Shown: piece by piece, positions 36,856 to 46,153 of the stretch | Numbering within the stretch: position 1 is the first letter of the stretch | Layout: every line of letters begins with the position of its first letter | NCBI RefSeq assembly: GCF_003206045.1 | Contig: NZ_PZJM01000009.1 | Coordinates: forward strand, 62,001-126,000 | DNA: 64,000 nt | Direction: 5' to 3' | DNA from: Salinicola lusitanus | Lineage (GTDB): Bacteria > Pseudomonadota > Gammaproteobacteria > Pseudomonadales > Halomonadaceae | Translations under genes and position numbers: made by a program | Notes under the pieces: model-generated | The model's database searches: none | Told to the model about the DNA's origin: nothing | Seen by the model: the letters and a program-made list of their open reading frames with translations, nothing else

Positions 36856-37256
36856 GTTGTCTTCCTGATGACGGGCTCAGGTTCCGGTGCGACTCGGATA
36901 GGCAACCGGGTAGCAGTGACCATGAATGACGCAATTCATTAGGGTAACGCGGTATTCATCGAATGTTTGTAGGAGAATTGCTATTGATGACTAAGACTTT
37001 TGATGATTCGGCGTGGAGACTGCTCTCGATAAGCCGTGTCCGAAAGGCACTTGTGTCATCTGAAGCGTTCGGGGCCCTGGGCAGATCGGCATGGCCCGAT
37101 ACTATTCGGTTCGGTGTCGAGGGCCTGTCGGTGTTGGCGCCCTGACTGCACCATCGCGTACTCTAGGCTTTGTACGAAAACTGCCTGCGCTCGCCGACCT
37201 TTCGTACCAACCCTAGTGACCTCGCCCATTCGACATCTCGATAAAAGATTTCCCGT
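36856..37256. other. Intergenic region upstream of vgrG and the DUF746-like gene
   Basis: 401 bp between divergent genes. It must hold the vgrG promoter, but no convincing sigma70 or sigma54 elements could be picked by eye. Its right part contains stem-loop element copy B (37163-37216). No supported gene. Confidence 0.5.
37163..37216. repeat. Long stem-loop element, copy B
   Basis: Arms CTAGGCTTTGTACGAAA and TTTCGTACCAACCCTAG pair with two mismatches around a 20-base loop containing CTGCGCTCGCCG. The loop core and the GCTTTGT-x-x-GAAAA side match copy A at 27003-27047, while the stem bases differ and remain paired. Ends in CTAG on both sides. Confidence 0.55.
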
Positions 37257-38186
37257 ATGGCACCTGCCATCCCGCAGACTTTCTCGACATTCAATATCCC
37301 CCCGACGCGAAGGCACGTCGACACCATCGACTTCCTGCTCGGGCGACCGTCGCTGGAGCTGCTGCCGGAGGCGTTGCGCCCCAGCGCCCGGAGCTTCCTG
37401 TCCTATCTCGCCACCCTGCCCGCCAGCGCCCCTCATCAATGTCCGGCCTGCGCGAGCCGCTCGATCTCACTGGCCATCCCCGCTGGCAGTCGTGGGTTGC
37501 GTCGCGATGGCTACTACTGCCGAAACTGCAACAAGCGGTTCAACGTGCTGAGCGGCACGCCGCTTCGCCTGCTGCGCTCGGAAGACAAGTGGAAGCCGTG
37601 GATGAGCTATCGGTTCCAGGGGTTCTCCCAAGAGCTGATCGCCACCTTCCTGGGGATCAGCAACAAGGCTTCGATGACCTGGAGCCGGGCCTTCATGGAG
37701 GCCATGGCCGACTACGATGCCGACCTGCATCGCTGGTGGGAGGACCATCAGTCCACGCAGGTTTCCGAACTGACGGATGAAGTCGAGGAGGCGCTGGAAG
37801 CGTGTGTCGCGGCGCTTGCCGAGCTCACTGTCTTGACCGACAGGCACTGTCCCTACTGCGGTTCCTCATCGAACCAGGTGCTGACCAGCCGGCGCGCTAC
37901 GGAGTATCAATGTCATGGCTGTGGGCGCCGCTACAACAACCTGACCGAGACGCCGCTTTCACATATCCAGCATAAGGAACTGTGGCCGGAATACCTGCGC
38001 CTTCTCGTAGTGGGGTATCACGATACGGAGATCGGGGAGCGGTTGGGGCTGAGCAAATCACTGACCAACCTGTGGCGGCAGCGCTTTCTCGAGTTCATGC
38101 AGCCCCGCTGGCCGCTGTTGGCTCACTGGACCCTGTGGCAATGGTCACGGCGTCGCGCCAGCAGCTCTGGCGAGCCACTGCCCTGA
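37257..38186 (+). CDS. Double zinc-ribbon/HTH protein, DUF746-like
   Basis: 309 residues with two tandem modules. Each has a four-cysteine zinc ribbon (CPAC...CRNC and CPYC...CHGC), then a TPL-containing segment and a helix-turn-helix (QELIATFLGISNKASMTWSRAFMEAM; DTEIGERLGLSKSLTNLWRQRFLEFM). This matches transposon-associated DUF746-type sequences and the DNA-binding front of IS1595-like transposases, but no DDE catalytic domain follows. It is either a DNA-binding regulator or a leftover of a mobile element. No flanking inverted repeats or target duplication were seen, though a stem-loop repeat lies just upstream. Role unknown. Confidence 0.6.
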   Translation: MAPAIPQTFSTFNIPPTRRHVDTIDFLLGRPSLELLPEALRPSARSFLSYLATLPASAPHQCPACASRSISLAIPAGSRGLRRDGYYCRNCNKRFNVLSGTPLRLLRSEDKWKPWMSYRFQGFSQELIATFLGISNKASMTWSRAFMEAMADYDADLHRWWEDHQSTQVSELTDEVEEALEACVAALAELTVLTDRHCPYCGSSSNQVLTSRRATEYQCHGCGRRYNNLTETPLSHIQHKELWPEYLRLLVVGYHDTEIGERLGLSKSLTNLWRQRFLEFMQPRWPLLAHWTLWQWSRRRASSSGEPLP

Positions 38187-38300
38187 AGCGCGGGCAACTC
38201 GGAGACCGTCGGTTCGCGGGCGCCAGCCAATCACGCCCACTTGGCAACCCGACGAGCCATGGACCATGCTGAGAGTCCCGCACTCGGCAAGGAGGCCAGC

Positions 38301-38588
38301 ATGAAACCCCATACACTCTGGACCATCATCGGTACGTCCACGGCCATCATCTCCGGCGTGGCAACCCGGGAGGCTCTCAAGCACACCACCCGACGTCACG
38401 CCTTCGAACCCCCGGTCAACCCGGACGACCCCGATGTGCGTTGGCGCGAGGCGCTCTTGTGGGGCGCTGCTTCCGGCGTCGCGGTTGGCGTGGGTCGTAT
38501 TCTGGGCTGGAAAATGGCTTCCAGCGGGCTGCGCCGTGCCCGTCGGACTCGCCGGGGCCAACGCCTGCTTTCACGTATCGAGGATTGA
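38301..38588 (+). CDS. Small DUF4235-like membrane protein
   Basis: 95 residues, two membrane segments (WTIIGTSTAIISGVATREAL and ALLWGAASGVAVGVGRILGW) flanking the DUF4235 motif PPVNPDDPDVRWREALLW. AAGGAGG five bases before the ATG at 38301 fixes the start. Function of the family is unknown. Confidence 0.75.
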   Translation: MKPHTLWTIIGTSTAIISGVATREALKHTTRRHAFEPPVNPDDPDVRWREALLWGAASGVAVGVGRILGWKMASSGLRRARRTRRGQRLLSRIED

Positions 38589-38664
38589 AGGCTTGGTGCG
38601 TCACCGGTCGCCCTCGTACAGGGGCCAGTCATACCCCCCCCTGGACCATGAACGCGAATCTAAC

Positions 38665-38679
38665 TGAGAAATATTCTTG
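38665..38679. promoter_or_regulatory. Possible Fur box upstream of siderophore receptor
   Basis: TGAGAAATATTCTTG is a partly symmetric AT-rich site resembling the 7-1-7 Fur consensus at about 10 of 14 positions. It lies 94 bp before the receptor start. A GGCCCGC/GCGGGCC inverted repeat (38711-38737) lies between it and the gene. Confidence 0.4.
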
Positions 38680-38772
38680 ATTGCATAGAGGTCTCTAAGG
38701 ATAATCCCCGGGCCCGCCACTAAAAAAATCGCGGGCCTGTCAACAGGGATCATTCACTTGGGGATCATCACG

Positions 38773-40908
38773 ATGAGCGGCCGCAATCGCACGATCGTGG
38801 GTCGCGGGAATCCGCCATGGTGGCACCAGACCACCGTGGCGCTTTTCTGCGGCTCCGCACTACTCACCCTTCCCGCGATCGGGAACGCGCAGCAGACGGA
38901 AGATCGAGGCGGGGCGTATCGTCTCTCTCCCGTCATCGTCAATGCGCAAGCGGCCCCCGACGACGACAGCGAAACCGTCGTCGCACGGGAGCTTTGGGTA
39001 GGCGGCAAGGTCGCCACGAGCATTCAGGACACGCCTGCCTCCGTCTCGGTCATCACCCAGAAAGAGATCGAGCAGCGCGGCGCCCAGACGACCGAGGAGG
39101 TGCTGCAATACACCCCCGGGGTCATCACCGACTACTACGGCACCGATGACCGCAACGACTATTTCCAGATTCGCGGCTTCCAGGCCACGACCTATCGCGA
39201 CGGCATGACCCTGGGTTCCATGCGCGGCGTGCGAGAAGACCCCTACGCCTACGAGCGTATCGAAGTCCTGCGCGGTGCCAACTCCACGCTGTTCGGCCCG
39301 GCCGATCCGGGTGGATCGGTCAACTTCGTCAGCAAGCGGCCGCGTTTCGAACGCTTCGGCGAAGGTTTCCTCTCCTACGGCTCGTTCGATCACAAGGAAG
39401 CCGGTATCGATGTCGGTGATGTCCTGGATTCGGGCCAGACCCTCGCCTACCGCTTCACCGGCAAGATTCAGGACAGCGACCGCGAGTACGATCACTCGAA
39501 GAACAACAACGGGCTGTTGATGGGTGGCCTGACGTGGGAACCGACGGATCAGACCTCGGCGACACTGATCGTCGACTACCTCAATCGCGACGACACCCCC
39601 AATAGCGGCGGCTATCCGCTAGACCGGGAGTATGATCGCGACGACTTCTTCGGCGAGCCGGGCTTCAACGATCATGATGTCGACCGGACCAGCGTTACCG
39701 GCCAACTGATCCACGATTTCGAGAATGGCCTGACCCTGCGCGCCAACGTTCGCTACAGCGATCTGGAGGACGACTTCCGCTACGTCTACATCACCGATTC
39801 CGCGACGCGCGTCGGCACGTTGGTGGATCGCGACTACTTCGGCACCGATACCGATGCTCACGAATTCATCGGCAACACGATCCTGCAGTACGACGCCAGT
39901 TTCGGCGACATCGACAGCAGTACCCTGGGCGGCGTCGAGTACCGCGACGCCTCGACTGACTCCCGCTCCATCTACGGGGATGCGACGCCCATCGATATCG
40001 CCGACCCGGTCTACAGCGGCAGCCCCGGCGACCTCACGCCCTACCGCTACGAAAATCAGGATTACCGGACTCGCTCGGTCTTCCTGACGCAGAATCTCTC
40101 GTTCTACGATCGCGTCGTCGTCAGCGCCGGCGTGCGCAACGACTCGATGGATCTCTCGAGCGAGGGGGAATCCTATGGGGAGGCATTCGACGATAGCGAC
40201 GACTTCTCGGAGACGACCGTTCGCGGTGCGCTGACCTATATCGTCAATGACGAGCTCTCCACTTACGTCAGCTACGTGGAGTCGGTGGCGCCACCGACCA
40301 TCGGCGTCACGCCGGAACGGGGCAAGCAGCAGGAGATCGGGCTGAAATACTCGCCCCAAGGCATGAACGCCCAGTTCTCGGCGGCGGTCTACAACCTGGA
40401 AAGAGACGACGTGACCATCGCCGTGGTGCAGGACAACGGCGCCATTGACCAGCAGACCGTCGGCAAATCCCGGGCACGCGGCCTCGATCTCGAGGTCAAG
40501 GCCGAGCTCACCGACAGCCTGAGCGTCGTCGGTGGCTACTCCTACCTGGATTCGGAGGTCGAGGAGGGCACGCTGCGCGATGGCACCTCGATCAAGGGCA
40601 ACGACTTCGCCATCGCGCCGAAGCACACCGCCATGCTGTGGGGCTACTACACGCTCCCGGGCGAGCAGATGAGCGTCGGCCTGGGCGCCCGCTACACCGA
40701 CGGCTACTACTTCGACGCCGCCAATACGGCGAAGAGCGATTCGGCGACCCTGATCGATGCGGCCTTCGACTACCGGATCGTCCGGAACACCGACTTCACG
40801 GTCAACGTCAGCAATCTCTTCGACGAACAGCACATCGTCGGCTCCGGCACCGCCAACTACTACAACCCGGGACGCGAGATCCGGGCGAAAGTCAGCTACC
40901 GCTGGTAG
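38773..40908 (+). CDS. TonB-dependent siderophore receptor
   Basis: Outer-membrane receptor of the FhuA/FoxA/FpvA type, 711 residues. Signal peptide to about NAQQ; a plug domain with DTPASVSVITQKEIEQRGAQ, TPGVITDYYG, FQIRGF, YERIEVLRGANSTLFGPADPGGSVNFVSKRP; then a 22-strand barrel ending in the aromatic residue W (YNPGREIRAKVSYRW). The N terminus is too short for a FecA-like signalling domain. No siderophore synthesis genes are near, so it probably imports a xenosiderophore. The ATG at 38773 follows GGGGA; a TTG five codons earlier is also possible. Confidence 0.93.
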   Translation: MSGRNRTIVGRGNPPWWHQTTVALFCGSALLTLPAIGNAQQTEDRGGAYRLSPVIVNAQAAPDDDSETVVARELWVGGKVATSIQDTPASVSVITQKEIEQRGAQTTEEVLQYTPGVITDYYGTDDRNDYFQIRGFQATTYRDGMTLGSMRGVREDPYAYERIEVLRGANSTLFGPADPGGSVNFVSKRPRFERFGEGFLSYGSFDHKEAGIDVGDVLDSGQTLAYRFTGKIQDSDREYDHSKNNNGLLMGGLTWEPTDQTSATLIVDYLNRDDTPNSGGYPLDREYDRDDFFGEPGFNDHDVDRTSVTGQLIHDFENGLTLRANVRYSDLEDDFRYVYITDSATRVGTLVDRDYFGTDTDAHEFIGNTILQYDASFGDIDSSTLGGVEYRDASTDSRSIYGDATPIDIADPVYSGSPGDLTPYRYENQDYRTRSVFLTQNLSFYDRVVVSAGVRNDSMDLSSEGESYGEAFDDSDDFSETTVRGALTYIVNDELSTYVSYVESVAPPTIGVTPERGKQQEIGLKYSPQGMNAQFSAAVYNLERDDVTIAVVQDNGAIDQQTVGKSRARGLDLEVKAELTDSLSVVGGYSYLDSEVEEGTLRDGTSIKGNDFAIAPKHTAMLWGYYTLPGEQMSVGLGARYTDGYYFDAANTAKSDSATLIDAAFDYRIVRNTDFTVNVSNLFDEQHIVGSGTANYYNPGREIRAKVSYRW

Positions 40909-40930
40909 GGCCGAGGCCGGCATGCGGTGA

Positions 40931-40960
40931 GATTCCGAGCGGCCCCGGCCGCTCGGAATC
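40931..40960. terminator. Strong 14-bp hairpin after the receptor gene
   Basis: GATTCCGAGCGGCC and its exact complement with a 2-base loop, 22 bp after the receptor stop, followed by a pyrimidine-rich CACATCTCTCCTCC. Very likely a terminator. Confidence 0.75.
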
Positions 40961-41201
40961 CACATCTCTCCTCCTGCCATGCGCGTCGCCGGATTCTCGA
41001 GGGCCAACGAGATATCGGCATGGCGAAGGCCCGCGATCGGACCAGCGGCGCGGCGCTGGATCGCGGGCGGTTCAAGAAGTCGGTGCGATCGCCGATAATG
41101 ACCGAATGAGCAAGCCTGCTCGCCCGCCGCCAGCGCATGATCGTTCGAAGACGCCGTGACGGCAGAACTTTTCCGCCAAGCCACGACGGATCGACACGAA
41201 C

Positions 41202-42365
41202 ATGGCGTTCGACCCTGCCACGATATTGACCTTGACCATCGCCATCTCGGCCGCCGCCGCGCTCTATCTGCTGATGGAGTGGCGCGGCGCCCGCGACGTC
41301 TCGTTGCTGTTCTGGTCCACCGGTTTCGCCTCGATCACGCTGGGCTGCTCGCTCGCGCTGCTGCGCGCCAGCGGCCACTTCTTCATCGGCGTCTGGTTCG
41401 CCAACGGCCTGCTGGTATTCGCCCACTGGATGTTTCTGCTCGGTGTCACGCGCTTCGTCGAGCGACGGCTGTCGGCCTGGTGGTGGTTGGTCGTCGCGGT
41501 CTGGTGCGCGCTACTGCTGCTGCCGGACGGGCAAGCGTCGTCGAAACTCTATCTGATCGTCAACTCGCTGCTGGTGGCGATCGTGTCGCTCCGGGCCAGC
41601 CTGCTGCTGCGTCTGGAGGCCGACGTCGCCACGCTCGGCACTCGTCAGTTGCACTACACGCTGCTCGTCCATGGCGCGTTCTACCTGAGCAAGGTCGGAC
41701 TGGCACTGGTTCCCGGTACACTGATCGACCTCGTCGTCTACCAGGGCGCAGTGATCCGCATCTCGTTGGTCGAGGGGGTGATGGCGATCCTGCTGATCGC
41801 CCTGTCGATGACCGGGACGGTGCGGTATCGGCGGGAGCGCCAGATCGAACAGCTCGCCGAGCGTGACCCGTTGACCGCACTGTTCAACCGCCGGGCCTTC
41901 GAGGCGCGCACGCCACGATTCTTGAACCACGCTTCCAGCAAGCGGCCGGGGGCGCTGCTGCTGATCGACGTCGACAACTTCAAGCTGGTCAACGACCTCC
42001 ATGGCCATGCGGCGGGCGACCGGCTGCTGATCACGTTGAGCGACCTGATTCGGGAGGCGCTGCCGGAAGAGGCCCTCGCCGCCCGACTCGGCGGCGACGA
42101 GTTCGCCATCATGCTGCATGACGTCATGCCCAAGGACATTCGGCAACTCAGCGAGACGTTGCGCGCGCGCTTCCATGAAACCGCTGCGCAGAACTTCGAC
42201 ACCCCGGATGCGGTGACGTTGAGCGTCGGCGCCACATACTTCGAGCAGCCACCCGGCGATCTCGAATCCCTGATCGGCCACGGTGACGTGGCACTTTACG
42301 ACGTCAAGCGCAGCGGCCGAAACGGCACACGCATACTCGAGTTGACCGAGCATAGCCGGGCGTGA
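41202..42365 (+). CDS. Membrane-bound GGDEF diguanylate cyclase
   Basis: 387 residues. About six membrane segments fill residues 1-205, then a GGDEF domain: RDPLTALFNRRAFEAR, IDVDNFKLVNDLHGHAAGDRLL, and the active site RLGGDEFAIML. The inhibitory RxxD site that normally stands upstream of the GGDEF motif is absent (P-E-E-A-L-A-A-R). It should make cyclic-di-GMP in response to a signal felt by the membrane part, which is of no recognised sensor family. Single gene behind the receptor's terminator. Confidence 0.93.
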   Translation: MAFDPATILTLTIAISAAAALYLLMEWRGARDVSLLFWSTGFASITLGCSLALLRASGHFFIGVWFANGLLVFAHWMFLLGVTRFVERRLSAWWWLVVAVWCALLLLPDGQASSKLYLIVNSLLVAIVSLRASLLLRLEADVATLGTRQLHYTLLVHGAFYLSKVGLALVPGTLIDLVVYQGAVIRISLVEGVMAILLIALSMTGTVRYRRERQIEQLAERDPLTALFNRRAFEARTPRFLNHASSKRPGALLLIDVDNFKLVNDLHGHAAGDRLLITLSDLIREALPEEALAARLGGDEFAIMLHDVMPKDIRQLSETLRARFHETAAQNFDTPDAVTLSVGATYFEQPPGDLESLIGHGDVALYDVKRSGRNGTRILELTEHSRA

Positions 42366-42558
42366 CGATGCACCAGGGCCAGGCTACATTATCTTGCCCA
42401 TGGATCTCGTCGTTCGAAAGACGTCGACTGCATTCAGATATGACCAGTGGTCGTGGAAGGGATGAACCCCACACACCGCTTTTCCAGTATTGCGGGATTG
42501 GTGATGGCGAATGCCCTCGCCGGCTACACCGGCGAGAGATCCCCCAACTGCTGCGGTC

Positions 42559-43452
42559 TCAGGTTTGATCGAAGCGAAGGACGTTATCGAGTTCAGCGTC
42601 GATGGCCGCAGCCTGCTCTGCGCTCGTTGGCGGCATCGGCATACGCGGCCGCCCGGTCTGCACACCTTGTTTGCTCAGCACGTACTTGACGTTGGCAGGC
42701 AAATTGTCGGCGAAGATCGTATTCCAGAATGCTAGCAGCGCTTCGTGAACCTCTCTGGCGAGCTTGTGATCCCCTGCCTTGACGGCATTCCAGAGCGTTA
42801 CGCAGACCCCGGGTACCGCCGCAGGATTGGCCGCTATCGTGCCGTGGGAGCCAATGGCGAAAGACGGGTAGAGTAGCGCATCAACTGCCGTGAACACTCG
42901 ACGGCCTTCGGGCACGCTCAGCATCAGATCAGCCATCAATTTGAGATCGCCGGCGCTCTGCTTGACCCCGATCACTTGGGGCAGGCCCTTCATGATCCGT
43001 ACCAATAGCTGGGGTGAGAGATAGTTCCAAGGCACTACATTATAGATAATAACGGGGATATCGACTTCACGAGTCAAACGCTCGAAGTGTGCGTAGGTGG
43101 CATCCTCGGTGGGCTTGAAGACATAATGCACCGGAGTGATCTGCAGCGCGGCGACGTCGAATTTCGAAACGGCCTTGGCCGCCGCGATCGCATCACGCGT
43201 ACTGTTGGCGATGATCCCCGCGACAACCGGAATCTTGCCGTCGACCTCCTCGCAAGCGATCTCGATGGAGCGAGCGAGCTCCTCGACGGATAGCGTATGC
43301 CCCTCCCCCGTACTCCCCCCCAAGCAGATACCGTGGACTTTCTTCTTCAGCATGAAGCGGATGTTATCGCGCAGCGCCTCTTCATCCAGCGTCTCGTCCT
43401 CTTTGAACGGCGAGACCAGTGGCGGAATGATACCTTCAAGCTCGTGTTTCAT
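42559..43452 (-). CDS. Dihydrodipicolinate synthase-family aldolase/lyase
   Basis: 297-residue DapA/NanA-superfamily class I aldolase or dehydratase. The Schiff-base lysine is K164 (IGVKQSAGD), Y137 is in IIYNVVP, and GGSTGE (45-50) binds the carboxylate of a pyruvate-like substrate. Not a lysine-biosynthesis gene: it lies 64 bp after tctC in a catabolic island and lacks that context. Probable roles are cleavage to pyruvate plus an aldehyde or dehydration of a sugar acid. It is the second gene of a tctC-lyase operon with an IclR-type site upstream. Confidence 0.88.
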   Translation of the reverse strand: MKHELEGIIPPLVSPFKEDETLDEEALRDNIRFMLKKKVHGICLGGSTGEGHTLSVEELARSIEIACEEVDGKIPVVAGIIANSTRDAIAAAKAVSKFDVAALQITPVHYVFKPTEDATYAHFERLTREVDIPVIIYNVVPWNYLSPQLLVRIMKGLPQVIGVKQSAGDLKLMADLMLSVPEGRRVFTAVDALLYPSFAIGSHGTIAANPAAVPGVCVTLWNAVKAGDHKLAREVHEALLAFWNTIFADNLPANVKYVLSKQGVQTGRPRMPMPPTSAEQAAAIDAELDNVLRFDQT

Positions 43453-43516
43453 AGCGGTGTCCCTATCAATGAAGTGATGTCAACCGATCGCCGGCTCAGT
43501 CGCGATCTGGCGGGCG

Positions 43517-44479
43517 TTATTGCCGTAACTCGCCGAGCACGCGCTCGGTTTGCTGTTCATGTTCGGCCATGAAGTCACCGAGTTCGTCGGCATTCATCCA
43601 TACCGGACCAAAACCCCGATCTCTCATACCCTGCTGAAAAGCCTCGGCATCGAAGGCAGCTTTCACCTGCGCCTCGATGACCTTTACCAACGCCGGTGAC
43701 ATGCCCGCTGGCCCTGCGACGCCGCGCCAAGTCCCGCCGGTCACCGGCTCACCGACGGCCTCCTCGACGGTCGGGACGTCCGGGTAGCGATCCAGGCGCT
43801 GCTCGGCGAATACGGCAACGTTTTCGACTAACCCCGCTTCGCGCAACGAGTCGGTCTCAGGTAGCGACGACAAGACGACGTCCATACCGCCGGAGGTCAG
43901 CTCCTGTAGCCCTGCCGCGGCCCCCTTGGCCGGCACCAGATTGAGCTGAGTGACATCGATACCCTCATCGAGCATCAGAGAAACGAAAGGAATGTCCCAG
44001 CTGGCGTTGCACGTACCGCCGCAGGAAATCGTCAAGCTGGTGGGGTCGGCTTTGAGTGCGTCGACAATGTCTTGTAGCGATTCGAGATTGGAATCAGCAG
44101 CGACGTGAACTGCGGCCGGATCCATGTTCACCAGCGCGATGGGAGTGAAGCTCTCGCTGGTGAAATCGGCCTGCCCTAGGACGCGATACTGAGCAAAAGG
44201 CGACATCTGGCCGAGTGTGTAGCCATCGGGCTCCGCGTTGGTATAGGTCGTCATGCCGACAACGCCACCGCCCTGAGCCTGATTGACCACACTGAACGCC
44301 TGCCCCGTATTTTTCTCCAGTTCACGGGAAAGCAAGCGGAAGACGTAATCGCTGCCGCCACCGGCCCCGGCGATCACGACCATCTGTACGGGCCGGGTTG
44401 GCCAGGCATCCTGCGCTTGCGCCGAGGATACCCACGCACTGCCAGCCATCATCGCAATCATCAGCATGGTCGTTTTCAT
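43517..44479 (-). CDS. tctC: TTT periplasmic solute-binding protein TctC (system 3)
   Basis: 320 residues from the ATG at 44479, preceded by GGAGAGG. Signal peptide to about AQAQD. Motifs: VVIAGAGGGSDYVFRLLSRELE, DGYTLGQM, and GGTWRGVAGPAGM. A cysteine pair CGGTC followed by WDIP is shared in position with the TctC at 54568 (CAGGC, WDVP); the two belong to the same subfamily and differ from TctC of systems 1 and 2. Separated from tctA by 171 bp containing an operator-like palindrome. Confidence 0.92.
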   Translation of the reverse strand: MKTTMLMIAMMAGSAWVSSAQAQDAWPTRPVQMVVIAGAGGGSDYVFRLLSRELEKNTGQAFSVVNQAQGGGVVGMTTYTNAEPDGYTLGQMSPFAQYRVLGQADFTSESFTPIALVNMDPAAVHVAADSNLESLQDIVDALKADPTSLTISCGGTCNASWDIPFVSLMLDEGIDVTQLNLVPAKGAAAGLQELTSGGMDVVLSSLPETDSLREAGLVENVAVFAEQRLDRYPDVPTVEEAVGEPVTGGTWRGVAGPAGMSPALVKVIEAQVKAAFDAEAFQQGMRDRGFGPVWMNADELGDFMAEHEQQTERVLGELRQ

Positions 44480-44631
44480 TCGATGCCTCTCCTTTATTCC
44501 ACGGCCCAGCTTCACTCGACACCCCGTCGCTAGAGGCCCTTGGAGATTCGCGCCGGACCCCTTGGTCGCTTATCAAACTACTGGGCCCATACTTCCATTT
44601 TTATCGATCCATAGAAATTAAACTATCGTAG

Positions 44632-44650
44632 TATTCCGAAATACGGAATA
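44632..44650. promoter_or_regulatory. IclR-type operator 1 (before tctC-lyase)
   Basis: TATTCCG-aaata-CGGAATA, perfect 7-bp arms with a 5-base spacer. It ends one base before the tctA stop codon and precedes the tctC-lyase unit. Matches the sites at 46732 and 47740. Confidence 0.75.
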
Positions 44651-46153
44651 TCATCCGATAGGTTTCGACTTAAGTTTCTTTTTAGGCCAAATTTGCAGCA
44701 GCACGACTCCCGCCCATACCGCGACAGTGACAATACCCAGCACAGCACCGATCTCGCGATCGAAGAAGATGCTCAGATCACCCCGAGACTTGAGCATTGT
44801 CGTCATGAACGTTTCCTCGATCATCGGCCCCAGGATCAGGCCGAGAATCGCCGGTGCCAGCGGTATTTCGTTGGATTCCATGACGTAGCCGAGCAAGCCG
44901 AAGAGCGCGATAAGCCCTACCGAGAACAGCGTGTTCTCGACCGAGAACGCCCCTAGAATGCAGAACATCAACACCACGGCTGAGACATACGCGCGCGGCA
45001 ACCGAAGGATGTAACCGAAGCCTCGGATACACAGGATGCCGAGAGGAATCAGTGCCAAGTTGGCAATAAAGAAGATCCCGAAGATCGTGTAGATGACCTC
45101 CGGCTGATTCAGAAACAGCGTCGGGCCAGGGTTGATGCCTTTGATGAACATGACCGATATGACGATCGCGGTGATGGCGTCACCGGGTATGCCGAAGACC
45201 GTGGCCGGAATGTAAGCCCCACCGAGACTCGCGTTATTGGCCGCGCTGGCCGACATAATCCGCTCCGACGCTCCTATATCGTCCTCCCGCCGCCCCTTCC
45301 GGCTTCCTCGGCGTGCAACCGCATAGGAGATCCAGGCGGCTATGTCCGACCCTGCGCCCGGCAGAGCACCGACCAATGTACCGATCGAGCCACCGCGCAG
45401 CGTGCCTAACCGGTGTCGCCATAGATTTATGAGGCTTGGGACGAGTATCGGCCCGCTGATGCTAGGTAACGCCTCGGCTCGGGGCGGATTGGCCGCATTA
45501 CGTAGCAGTTCGGAAACAGCGAACAGGCCGATCAGCACGGGGATCAGCCCAAAACCACCCAGCAGGTCCGGAGATCCGAGCGAAAACCGCGGAATGCCGC
45601 TGACTGGGTCCATGCCTACCGTTGCCAGCGACAGTCCCAGAAACAGCGACACCAACCCCTTGGCCAGAGAGCCGCCGGATACGAAAGTCGCACAGCTGAG
45701 CCCAAGTACGCCCAGCCAAAAATATTCGACGGAGCTGAATATCAGAGCGATCTTGGCCAGTGACGGCGCTGCCAAGGAGAGCACCAGCGCGCTGATCAGA
45801 CCACCCAGTGAAGAGGCAATCAGACCGGCACCCAGGGCCACGGCGCCCTTGCCTCGGAGGACCATGCCATTGGCGTCGTTGGTGTAGGCCGCGGATGCTG
45901 GCGTACCGGGCATGCGCAGCAGCGCCCCGGGAATGTCGCCGGCGAATATCGCCATGGCCGACGCGGTGATAATGGCAGCGACCGCGGGTATCGGCTGCAT
46001 GAAGATGACAAATGGCACCAACAGCGCACTGGCCATCAATGCGGTCAACCCAGGTATGGCGCCGATGATTAGCCCATAGGCAGCAGACAGGAGAATCACC
46101 AGCAACAGATAGCCATCGGTCAACTGCGATAGCACGGAATAGAACATCACCAT
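44651..46153 (-). CDS. tctA: TTT transporter large membrane subunit TctA (system 3)
   Basis: 500-residue TctA with about 12 membrane segments; motifs GAIPGLTALMASALLVPF, GALPGAGSDIAAWISYAVARR, SAANNASLGGAYIPATVFGIPGD. I use ATG 46153 (GGGTGG five bases upstream), with ATG 46147 two codons later as alternative; either way the start overlaps the tctB stop. The final residues KKKLKSKPIG form a basic cytosolic tail. Confidence 0.94.
   Translation of the reverse strand: MVMFYSVLSQLTDGYLLLVILLSAAYGLIIGAIPGLTALMASALLVPFVIFMQPIPAVAAIITASAMAIFAGDIPGALLRMPGTPASAAYTNDANGMVLRGKGAVALGAGLIASSLGGLISALVLSLAAPSLAKIALIFSSVEYFWLGVLGLSCATFVSGGSLAKGLVSLFLGLSLATVGMDPVSGIPRFSLGSPDLLGGFGLIPVLIGLFAVSELLRNAANPPRAEALPSISGPILVPSLINLWRHRLGTLRGGSIGTLVGALPGAGSDIAAWISYAVARRGSRKGRREDDIGASERIMSASAANNASLGGAYIPATVFGIPGDAITAIVISVMFIKGINPGPTLFLNQPEVIYTIFGIFFIANLALIPLGILCIRGFGYILRLPRAYVSAVVLMFCILGAFSVENTLFSVGLIALFGLLGYVMESNEIPLAPAILGLILGPMIEETFMTTMLKSRGDLSIFFDREIGAVLGIVTVAVWAGVVLLQIWPKKKLKSKPIG

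Noticed and set aside
38711-38737. GGCCCGC/GCGGGCC hairpin before the receptor as a terminator
   Set aside because: The A-run is in the loop and no T-run follows; mentioned only as an inverted repeat.
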